The translations under genes were made by a program, and so were the position numbers. 7,662 nt of DNA from Candidatus Yanofskybacteria bacterium RIFCSPHIGHO2_01_FULL_44_22 (GTDB taxonomy: Bacteria; Patescibacteriota; Minisyncoccia; 2-02-FULL-40-12; GWA2-44-9). Location: assembly GCA_001794205.1 (NCBI GenBank), contig MGJJ01000012.1, forward strand, positions 1 through 7,662. Reading direction: 5' to 3'. The notes beneath the pieces were generated by a model. That model was given only the letters and a program-made list of their open reading frames with translations, searched no databases and was not told where the DNA came from. Of this stretch, positions 1 through 4,402 are shown in pieces (positions within the stretch are counted from its first letter, which is position 1; the number at the start of each line of letters is the position of its first letter).

Positions 1-1
1 T

Positions 2-388
2 TGGAATAATGCTCTTATAAAAGCGGGCTTACCTCCCGGCCGTTCATTAAATGAACGAATGTATCATAGAATTATTACTAATGCCAACGATGGACACAAA
101 TGCGATTCTATTTCAGAAGCTATTATTGATAATTGGCTTTCAAAAAATAAAATTCCCCATGAGCGCAACAAAAGCTATCCAAACTCTAAACACTTAGCCG
201 ACTGGATACTTCCGGAAAAAAATATCTTTGTTGAGTATTTTGGTCTTGCGCGAGACAGTAAAAGATATGACGAAACAATAAAATTAAAAAGAAATATTTG
301 CAGAAAAAGCGGGATTAAATTAATTGAAATTTATCCAGAAAATGTTTATCCTGTATTAAGTTTAGATAAAATTTTAAAAAGGGCATGA
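2..388 (+). CDS. Endonuclease-like protein, 3' part (HNH-repeat plus PD-(D/E)XK/Vsr-like domain), 5' end outside window
   Basis: The frame is open to the left edge, so the ATG at 59 is probably internal. The residues before it read WNNALIKAGLPPGRS, which resembles the short repeat found beside HNH/homing endonucleases (W..AL..AGL.P). Numbered from the Met at 59, the rest looks like a small restriction-endonuclease fold: a helix with Glu20 (SISEAI), Asp48 in HLADWILPEKN, Glu59 in VEYFG, Lys75 and Lys77 in the next helix, then a strand KLIEIYPEN. These fit a PD-(D/E)XK or Vsr-like nuclease core and could bind and cut DNA. The frame stops 111 bp before the dsbA-like gene, which has its own promoter, so the two are probably independent. 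The nuclease assignment comes from motif spacing only. The protein may be a mobile or homing-type endonuclease or a host repair enzyme. Confidence 0.6.
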   Translation, partial: WNNALIKAGLPPGRSLNERMYHRIITNANDGHKCDSISEAIIDNWLSKNKIPHERNKSYPNSKHLADWILPEKNIFVEYFGLARDSKRYDETIKLKRNICRKSGIKLIEIYPENVYPVLSLDKILKRA

Positions 389-431
389 AATTTGCGATAT
401 TTGAAGACAGCTCTCACCGTTCCGTACAATA

Positions 432-460
432 TGGACATTTTGATAAAATTGTGTTATAAT
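432..460 (+). promoter_or_regulatory. Sigma70-type promoter for the dsbA-like/VKOR pair
   Basis: A -35 box TGGACA (432-437, 5 of 6 match) lies 17 bp before a perfect -10 box TATAAT (455-460). A TG at 452-453 adds an extended -10. Transcription would start near 467 and give a leader of about 33 nt before the ATG at 500. This is the best promoter in the window. Confidence 0.65.
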
Positions 461-499
461 TAAAAGCATGATAAGCATCTTTAAATACTCGTAAAAACC

Positions 500-1231
500 A
501 TGGAAGAACGACAAATTACAAAAAGGGAACGCCGGGAATTAAAACGCCAAGAAAAATTGGAACAGCAAGAAAACGGAGCAAAAAGCCGTTTAATTAAGCG
601 GTTTCTTTTGTGGGCGTTAGTTTTAGCGGGAACAGCCGGTTTAATTTTCGGCATGGTCAAATTGGGCGGTTCCGAACCGGAACAATCAGCCATATTGATA
701 AACGCGGTCTCGCCTTCAGATTGGACCAAAGGCAATAAAGAAGCCAAGGTTGTTTTAGTTGAATACAGCGATTTTCAGTGCCCCGCCTGCGCTTACTACC
801 AGCCTCTGTTTAAAAAACTTTCGGAAGAATTTGGCGATAAAATAACTTTCGCTTACCGTCATTTCCCCTTGCGTCAGCATCAAAATGCCAGACTGGCTGC
901 TTATGCCGCCGAAGCGGCGGGCAGACAGAATAAATTCTGGGAAATGCATGATTTAATTTTTGAAAACCAGAATAGGTGGGAAAACAGGGGAGACGCGGAA
1001 AATATTTTTACCGGATACGCCCGGACGCTTGGTTTGGATATTGACGAATTCAAAAACGGCTTGAGCTCCAAAGAAATAAAAGATAAAGTGGAAAACGACT
1101 ATCAAAGCGGTATTCGTTCCAACGTCAACGCCACACCGACGGTCTTTTTAAACGGCGAAAAAATAAAAGTTCCGCCAAATTATGACGAGCTCCAAAACAT
1201 CATCAACGAGGCCCTCAAAAACAATTCCTAA
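500..1231 (+). CDS. DsbA-family membrane-anchored thiol:disulfide oxidoreductase
   Basis: A 243-residue protein with a charged cytoplasmic N-terminus (residues 1-34, rich in K/R/E), one membrane segment (about 34-54) and an extracytoplasmic thioredoxin-fold domain. The active site is CPAC at 94-97 in the context YSDFQCPAC. The helical insertion of DsbA-like proteins follows, and the cis-proline loop is NATPTVFLNG (Pro213). This is the Thioredoxin_4/DsbA group that introduces disulfides into exported proteins. The ATG at 500 lies about 33 nt after the predicted transcription start, and no Shine-Dalgarno is visible. The 3' end overlaps the VKOR frame by 50 bp, which suggests coupled translation. 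VKOR is the expected partner that re-oxidises the CPAC cysteines. The family is clear; oxidase rather than isomerase activity is inferred from the VKOR partner. Confidence 0.9.
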   Translation: MEERQITKRERRELKRQEKLEQQENGAKSRLIKRFLLWALVLAGTAGLIFGMVKLGGSEPEQSAILINAVSPSDWTKGNKEAKVVLVEYSDFQCPACAYYQPLFKKLSEEFGDKITFAYRHFPLRQHQNARLAAYAAEAAGRQNKFWEMHDLIFENQNRWENRGDAENIFTGYARTLGLDIDEFKNGLSSKEIKDKVENDYQSGIRSNVNATPTVFLNGEKIKVPPNYDELQNIINEALKNNS

Positions 1232-1685
1232 TTGGATTATTTTTGCCCTTATCGCCGTCAGTGTTGTCGGATTGGCCGACTCATCTTATCTTACGGCAAA
1301 ACATTATCTCGGTTCGCCGATTAACTGCTCCATATTCAACGGCTGCGAAGCGGTAACCGCCAGTCCTTATTCCGTCGTTTTGGGTGTTCCGGTAGCCCTT
1401 TGGGGTGTATCGTATTATTTCTTTTTTTTGTTGCTCGCGATATTATATGTTGACTCCAAAAATGAGAAGACATTGGAGTTTACGGCGAGATTTTCAATCG
1501 TCGGCATCGTCGCTTCCGCGTGGTTTTTGTTTTTGCAGATATTTATAATTAAGGCTCTCTGCCTTTACTGCCTTATTTCCGCGGTAAGTTCAACAACTCT
1601 TTTTATTTTGGGACTTACGGTTTTAAAAAGAAAAAATGTCAGCTTTCTGCAGAATAATTTAAGAGATTATTTCCGAATTTTTTAA
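1182..1685 (+). CDS. Vitamin K epoxide reductase (VKOR) family membrane protein
   Basis: A 167-residue membrane protein with hydrophobic segments near 18-34, 66-90, 103-125 and 128-147. The redox residues are all present: loop cysteines Cys49 and Cys55 (NCSIFNGCEAV), the S.Y....GVP.A..G motif at 61-75, and the active-site pair Cys127/Cys130 (LCLYC). Bacterial VKOR proteins re-oxidise DsbA-like partners and pass electrons to quinone, replacing DsbB. The ATG at 1182 lies inside the end of the dsbA-like gene in another frame (50-bp overlap). It is the only conventional start that keeps the first membrane helix intact, and it has no clear ribosome binding site. The stop is only 9 bp before the tRNA. 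The family is confident; the electron acceptor is not visible from sequence. Confidence 0.9.
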   Translation: MTSSKTSSTRPSKTIPNWIIFALIAVSVVGLADSSYLTAKHYLGSPINCSIFNGCEAVTASPYSVVLGVPVALWGVSYYFFFLLLAILYVDSKNEKTLEFTARFSIVGIVASAWFLFLQIFIIKALCLYCLISAVSSTTLFILGLTVLKRKNVSFLQNNLRDYFRIF

Positions 1686-1694
1686 AATTTCAAT

Positions 1695-1768
1695 GGGCCC
1701 GTCGTAAAGTGGTATTATACGGCATTCGCATTGCCGGGTCGGGAGTCCGATTCTCCCCGGGTCCACCA
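1695..1768 (+). tRNA. tRNA-Ala, anticodon CGC, CCA encoded
   Basis: It folds as a full 74-nt cloverleaf. The acceptor stem is 1695-1701 with 1758-1764, including G3:U70, the alanine identity pair. The D stem is GTAA/TTAT with loop AGTGGTA. The anticodon stem CGGCA/TGCCG encloses loop TTCGCAT, so the anticodon is CGC (1727-1729), reading GCG. A 4-nt variable loop, T stem GGGAG/CTCCC, discriminator A73 and encoded CCA (1766-1768) complete it. The T loop is TCCGATT, with C at position 55 where U is nearly universal. The gene starts 9 bp after the VKOR stop and may be read from the same transcript. The minus-strand reading of this tRNA supplies the false C-terminus of the truncated recombinase. 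Confidence 0.88.
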
Positions 1769-2437
1769 TAAGATACTTTCAGAATTTTTTGAGCCAGACG
1801 GAACCATTGCCTCGCGGCTTCGCCGCTCGGCAGGGGCGCGTCCCGCAAGGCTGGACGCGACAAAATCCCACGGCTCGCCAAACGAAACGGAAACGGATTT
1901 GTCCAATAAGTTTTGAAGATCGGTTTTAATTTTTTCTGGAAAAATAGTGATTCTGTCCTTTTTGCCCTTAGCATTTTTAAGGTGGATAGTTAATTCTTCT
2001 AAATTAACATCTTTTACTTTTAAATTAACAACCTCGCTAATTCTTAATCCAGCGCCGCAAGCCAAAGAGATTATCAGTTTATGTTTTGGATTTCTGATTA
2101 CTTCGATGATGTTTTTAATTTTTTCTCTTGAAAGAACAATCGGAAGCTTTTTACTTCGTTTGGCGAATTTTAAGTTTATCTTTTCGGGGATTTTTAATAC
2201 TTCGCGGTAAAAAAATTTTATTGCATTTAAGTAAAGATTTATCGTCTGCGAAGAATAATCTTTGTCTTGTTTGTTTAATAAAAACTGCTTTATTTTTTCT
2301 TCATCTATTTTTTCTAAATTTATTTTTTGAAAGTTAAAATACTCTTTCAGACAGCCCAAATAGGCCTTTATGGTTTTTAAACTGTAATTTCTTAATCTTA
2401 ATTCCCGCCTTGTTTGTTCCAAATATTCTTGTTGCAT
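1715..2437 (-). pseudogene. Truncated tyrosine recombinase, candidate integron integrase
   Basis: The first 178 or so residues (about 1900-2437) are a normal Xer/IntI-type recombinase. They comprise the N-terminal SAM-like domain (YLEQTRRELRLRNYS...LNAIKFFYREVL), the LPIVLSREKIKNII linker, catalytic Arg132 in GAGLRISEV, and the beta-hairpin Lys157 in AKGKKDR. Homology then stops. The His-x-x-Arg, second His and nucleophilic Tyr are missing, and the open frame continues only through a GC-rich hairpin patch and the antisense of the tRNA-Ala. Such proteins are normally about 290-340 residues, so roughly 110 are lost and the product cannot be catalytic. It is divergent from the cassettes and borders the attI-like region, which is exactly the position of intI. 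The IntI-specific extra helix would lie in the lost half, so IntI and XerC cannot be told apart from this sequence alone. Confidence 0.8.
1808..1859. repeat. GC-rich double hairpin at the broken end of the recombinase gene
   Basis: There are two adjacent hairpins. The first runs from 1808 to 1832: TGCC, TC, GCGGC, loop TTC, GCCGC, TC, GGCA, symmetric with matching TC internal loops. The second is CGCGTCC (1837-1843) with GGACGCG (1853-1859) around a 9-nt loop. This is a strongly GC-rich patch in an AT-rich neighbourhood, just beyond where recombinase homology ends. No U-run follows on either strand, so it is not a standard terminator. It may be a small palindromic repeat or a deletion scar. 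Confidence 0.6.
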
Positions 2438-2477
2438 AATTTTAAGAAAGTTGATAAAATAAAATCAGTAGGAAATG

Positions 2478-2501
2478 ATTGTTGGCAATTTCACCAACAA
2501 T
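2478..2501. repeat. 8-bp inverted repeat between recombinase gene and attI-like repeats
   Basis: ATTGTTGG (2478-2485) and CCAACAAT (2494-2501) are perfect reverse complements around an 8-bp spacer. They lie immediately downstream of the candidate minus-strand -10 box. The arrangement fits an operator or a hairpin in the recombinase leader RNA. No function is established. Confidence 0.5.
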
Positions 2502-2528
2502 TATACATTAAGTTCGTATAATATGCAA
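2500..2528 (-). promoter_or_regulatory. Candidate promoter of the recombinase gene
   Basis: Read on the minus strand, TTGCAT (2528-2523) lies 17 bp before a perfect TATAAT (2505-2500). This points toward the recombinase ATG at 2437 with a leader of about 55 nt. The -10 box lies inside the first 20-bp direct repeat of the attI-like region, so recombinase binding could repress its own promoter. Confidence 0.4.
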
Positions 2529-2575
2529 CAAAAAGTCGATATTATACATTCAATTCGTATAGAAACGAGTTGTAC
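2501..2575 (+). other. attI-like region with two 20-bp direct repeats and the first cassette junction
   Basis: Two near-identical 20-mers, at 2501-2520 and 2542-2561, share TTATACATT-x-A-x-TTCGTATA and differ at two positions. They are spaced 41 bp apart. The crossover point is G2569|T2570 in GTTGTAC (2569-2575), preceded by GAAACGA, close to the GAAAC that precedes both attC crossovers. Direct repeats beside the simple site, next to a divergent recombinase gene, is the layout of integron attI sites. Each repeat is also internally symmetric (TATAC...GTATA), a plausible recombinase-binding arrangement. Recognition rests on position and on cassette structure, since attI sequences are not conserved. 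Confidence 0.6.
2536..2563 (+). promoter_or_regulatory. Candidate cassette promoter (Pc)
   Basis: TCGATA (2536-2541, 4 of 6) lies 16 bp before TATAGA (2558-2563) and directs transcription into the first cassette. A second plus-strand -10, a perfect TATAAT, lies at 2517-2522 but has only a poor -35. Both are formed by the right ends of the 20-bp direct repeats. Without a promoter here the cassette genes would lack an obvious one. Confidence 0.3.
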
Positions 2576-3108
2576 GAAATAATGAAAAATTCTTTTGCCT
2601 TATCGGGCAAATTTAATCGGAAAAAATCTAATCAATAACCGCAAAATGTATGTCTCTCGAAAAGCAAACACCAGAACCCAGCGAACCCCAACCAGAAAAA
2701 GTCGAAACGTTTAGTCCGACCCTCGATGGATTTCTGGAAGCCTTACAACAAGAGGGAGTTAATACGCTACCCGCTGAAATGATAAGAAAGCAACTTGATG
2801 ATACAGGTGTTGCAATAGTCACCCGTGATTATAATTGCGGCATTCGAATTTCTAGAACTGGGTCAAAATTCAGCGGTGGTTACAAATATAGAACATGGAC
2901 AACAAATGATCTTGAAAATCCCGACCACCCATTATCACAAAGGTTTGCTAGAAAAGACATAACGATTGATTAAATTTTTTCCGATTAAATTATTCGCTAT
3001 CGCAAATTAAGAATTTTTCATTACATCGTACAACACGGCATATCTGGTTACGGCTTTTTACAAAAGCCTCCACCTAAATTGCTACACAACTTCAGATATG
3101 CCGAAACG
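2570..3108 (+). mobile_element. Integron gene cassette 1 (539 bp, orphan protein)
   Basis: The cassette runs from the T after G2569 to G3108, the two crossover points. It carries one forward gene (2650-2973) and attC 3028-3114. The left 65 bp and the 67 bp before the attC core are largely complementary. Perfect blocks are 2569-2577 with 3026-3034 (9 bp), 2580-2594 with 3009-3023 (15 bp), 2612-2627 with 2974-2989 (16 bp) and 2629-2633 with 2968-2972 (5 bp). The gene's stop codon lies inside the right arm. Confidence 0.8.
2650..2973 (+). CDS. Hypothetical 107-aa cassette protein
   Basis: I do not recognise this family. The first 20 or so residues are Pro/Glu/Lys-rich and probably disordered (TPEPSEPQPEK). 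Then comes a helical stretch (about 25-50, LDGFLEALQQEG...AEMIRKQLDD) and a strand-rich C-terminal half (VAIVTRDYNCGIRISRTG...GGYKYRTWTTND). No membrane segment or signal peptide is visible, and there is a single cysteine (Cys63), so it is probably a small cytosolic protein. It is the only gene of cassette 1 and reads in the cassette direction. The ATG at 2650 has no Shine-Dalgarno. The ATG at 2646 is in another frame. The leader and the stop region lie in the two complementary cassette arms, so its mRNA could fold end to end. Confidence 0.7.
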   Translation: MSLEKQTPEPSEPQPEKVETFSPTLDGFLEALQQEGVNTLPAEMIRKQLDDTGVAIVTRDYNCGIRISRTGSKFSGGYKYRTWTTNDLENPDHPLSQRFARKDITID

Positions 3109-3114
3109 TTAGGC
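3028..3114 (+). other. attC site of cassette 1 (87 bp)
   Basis: R'' is GTACAAC (3028-3034), L'' CGGCATATCTG (3036-3046), L' CAGATATGCCG (3093-3103, perfect 11-bp complement of L'') and R' GTTAGGC (3108-3114). The asymmetric spacer is A versus AAAC, as in folded attC sites. The 46-nt terminal region contains a further hairpin, GGCTTTT/AAAAGCC (3052-3058 with 3062-3068, loop TAC). The crossover is G3108|T3109. R'' pairs fully with the start of its own cassette (2569 onward) and only partly with the R' of the next cassette, as expected for an inserted cassette. Confidence 0.82.
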
Positions 3115-3179
3115 GCAATTGCAGATTTGCCTTTTAAGGTGGGCGGACAGAAAATTTTATTAATGCATCAACATCATCT

Positions 3180-3566
3180 ATGAATATGGCACACGCAAAA
3201 TTAGATCACTTTTATTTGTCGGTCAAAGTCATGGATAGAACTATCAAGTTTTATGAGGATTTGCTCGGCATGAAAGTTACTCATCGCGAGGAAGATACCT
3301 GGGCTGACTTCGACCTCGGCAGTGGTTTCTATTTCGGCCTTATCAATCCAAAAATTATCAGTGATAAACGCATTGTCGGCAATAACGCCATTCCTGTTTT
3401 TGGGGCCGATGATGTTGATGCTGTTTTTGAAAAAGTAAAGAAGTATGGCGTTGAAATCGTGAGTCCGCCTGAGAATCTTGCGTTCACTGATTATCCATAT
3501 CGATGTTTTCAATGCAAAGATACAGAGGGTAATCTTATTGAAGTAGCTAAGTATGAACGCAAGTAA
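3180..3566 (+). CDS. VOC-superfamily (glyoxalase/bleomycin-resistance fold) cassette protein
   Basis: A 128-residue single VOC domain built of two beta-alpha-beta-beta-beta units. It opens with KLDHFYLSVKVMDRTIKFYEDLLGMKVTHRE and ends with YPYRCFQCKDTEGNLIEVAKY. His10 and Glu121 are at the usual first and last metal positions of the family. The middle ligands are less clear. VOC proteins include glyoxalase I, fosfomycin- and bleomycin-resistance proteins and dioxygenases, and they are common passengers of integron cassettes. The substrate cannot be named. Translation may start at 3180 or at the ATG two codons later (3186), which gives MAHAKLDH; neither has a Shine-Dalgarno. The stop codon lies inside the right cassette arm. 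It is probably expressed from the promoter at the attI-like site. Confidence 0.85.
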   Translation: MNMAHAKLDHFYLSVKVMDRTIKFYEDLLGMKVTHREEDTWADFDLGSGFYFGLINPKIISDKRIVGNNAIPVFGADDVDAVFEKVKKYGVEIVSPPENLAFTDYPYRCFQCKDTEGNLIEVAKYERK

Positions 3567-3606
3567 ATTTTCTGTCCGCCTTTTAATCATTGACGGAAAT
3601 CTGCAA

Positions 3607-3653
3607 CTCTTCGCCAGCCCTTCGGGACGTTGCACTCTGGCTCGGCCTACGGC
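3607..3653. repeat. GC-rich insertion between gene arm and attC of cassette 2
   Basis: These 47 bp interrupt the otherwise continuous complementarity between the two ends of cassette 2. The segment can fold on GCCAG (3613-3617) with CTGGC (3637-3641), with CCC-TTC-GGG inside. The TTC-loop hairpin style resembles those at 1814-1826 and 3858-3880. It looks like an inserted small palindromic element. Confidence 0.45.
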
Positions 3654-3655
3654 GC

Positions 3656-3742
3656 GCCTAACACGGCATATACGGCTCGCTCGGTTGCACCTCGCTCACC
3701 CATATTTGCTCCGCAAACATCGTATATGCCGAAACGTTATAC
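3656..3742 (+). other. attC site of cassette 2 (87 bp)
   Basis: R'' is GCCTAAC (3656-3662), L'' CGGCATATACG (3664-3674), L' CGTATATGCCG (3721-3731, perfect 11-bp complement) and R' GTTATAC (3736-3742), with the same A versus AAAC spacer as attC1. A small hairpin TTTGC-TCC-GCAAA lies at 3705-3717. The length and most L-arm bases match attC1, so both cassettes probably came from one integron pool. Crossover is at G3736|T3737. Confidence 0.82.
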
Positions 3743-3796
3743 GTATAAATTTTAAGAATTAAAAAGACGGCGCAAAAAATTTTGTAAAAAACTTTT

Positions 3797-3848
3797 GGTG
3801 AGCGGACAAAAATTGGAGGGGTTCAAGGGGAGGAAAATTTTTGCCCGC
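3797..3848. repeat. Collapsed cassette-arm inverted repeat after the third cassette start
   Basis: GGTGAGCGGACAAAAATT (3797-3814) closely matches the left arm of cassette 2 (3138-3156). Its reverse complement, with one mismatch in 13, follows only 21 bp later (3836-3848). In cassette 2 the same arms flank a whole gene. Here they flank 21 bp of purine-rich sequence, which suggests a cassette that lost its gene, or a start region rebuilt by deletion. Confidence 0.5.
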
Positions 3849-3857
3849 GAGCCGTAA

Positions 3858-3880
3858 GCAAAATTGCTTCGCAATTTTGC
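3858..3880. repeat. Perfect 10-bp hairpin
   Basis: GCAAAATTGC (3858-3867) and GCAATTTTGC (3871-3880) flank a TTC loop. It has no following U-run on the plus strand. On either strand it could pause or end transcription weakly. It may also be a member of the TTC-loop palindromes seen at 1814-1826 and near 3621. Confidence 0.6.
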
Positions 3881-3968
3881 GTCAATCAGCATCTGGATTT
3901 TGCTCAAAATGGGTTCTGACTTTTTCAAACAAACACCACCAATCGCAACTTTCAGAATTAAAAATTTC

Positions 3969-4363
3969 ATGTCTATAACTAATCGGCCGCAAAGAAATTT
4001 ATTTAACGACCCGTCTTTGTGGTTTTTGTTGTCATTAAATATCGCGACAATTTTCTTTGCAACAACAGAAAACTGGAATTTATCAACTACGGATTTTTTC
4101 ATTTCGCCTATTTAATATTTCTTCTAACTGGCACATTCACTAAAGCATACGGGAATATACCGAATTATGTTGAATTGAAATATATATTTTTAACAGCTTT
4201 GCTCTTTTTCGTTAACCATCTTTTTTCGTACTTTTATAACAGACCAAGAGACACCAAAAAGCAAAATATAGGTTCGTTGATGTTTTATCCGTATGCAAGG
4301 ATAATCCCAATGCATATTGTAGAGCATAATGTCCTTAGAAAAGGCGAAGAACCACAATTGTAA
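3969..4363 (+). pseudogene. Decayed DUF6498-like membrane protein gene
   Basis: Two frames together resemble a shrunken DUF6498 membrane protein. Frame one (from ATG 3969) reads NLFNDPSLWFLLSLNIATIFFATTENWNLST, then drifts into a stop near 4115. Frame two (to 4363) reads YGFFHFAYLIFL, a helix VELKYIFLTALLFFVNHLF, then PYARIIPMHIVEHN. In the family, as I recall it, a long segment separates NWxLST from GFFHF, and another separates IIPMHL from the terminal H-x-x-EH. Both gaps look deleted here, the first with a frame change near 4085-4095. So the gene is probably inactive. The only full-length alternative is a 114-aa frame starting at 4019, whose first 25 or so residues look like an out-of-frame shadow. 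It lies in the unclosed third cassette region. Confidence 0.5.
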
Positions 4364-4368
4364 GACTT

Positions 4369-4392
4369 AAAACCCCACTGTTGTTAGTGGGG
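4369..4392 (-). terminator. Intrinsic terminator of the secreted-protein gene
   Basis: On the minus strand a perfect 7-bp stem CCCCACT/AGTGGGG (4392-4386 with 4379-4373) with a 6-nt loop is followed by TTTTAAG. It starts 10 bp after the stop codon of the minus-strand gene. Confidence 0.7.
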
Positions 4393-4402
4393 CGATTGCG
4401 GC

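Larger units (their letters stand above)
3109..3736 (+). mobile_element. Integron gene cassette 2 (628 bp, VOC protein)
   Basis: The cassette runs from crossover G3108|T3109 to G3736|T3737. It carries one forward gene (3180-3566) and attC 3656-3742. Complementary arms flank the gene: 3108-3116 with 3654-3662 (9 bp perfect), 3119-3128 with 3597-3606 (10 bp perfect) and 3142-3157 with 3565-3580 (16 bp perfect). Between the right arm and R'' lies an extra 47-bp GC-rich segment (3607-3653) with no counterpart on the left. Confidence 0.8.
1865..3743 (+). mobile_element. Integron: broken integrase, attI-like site and two cassettes
   Basis: The layout is a divergent recombinase remnant, an attI-like region, then two same-direction single-gene cassettes, each ending in an 87-bp attC-like site. 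Each cassette's first bases (2569-2577 and 3108-3116) are exact reverse complements of its own R'' box (3026-3034 and 3654-3662), as expected if each was a circle joined at G|TT. The left boundary is uncertain. The right boundary may extend past 3743, since a third cassette start is visible at 3737 without a closing attC. Confidence 0.8.

Noticed and set aside
468..494. 8-codon open frame (M-I-S-I-F-K-Y-S) right after the predicted transcription start of the dsbA-like gene
   Set aside because: It could be a leaderless leader peptide, but it is too short to support and has no regulatory residue pattern.
1690..1974. Minus-strand open frame containing GENRTPDPAMRMPYN
   Set aside because: This is the antisense translation of the tRNA-Ala, a common false protein; the region is explained by the tRNA and the recombinase frame.
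3201..3635. 144-aa minus-strand open frame opposite the VOC gene
   Set aside because: The plus-strand frame is a clear VOC domain; the reverse frame has no recognisable family and runs through the cassette arm and the 47-bp insertion.
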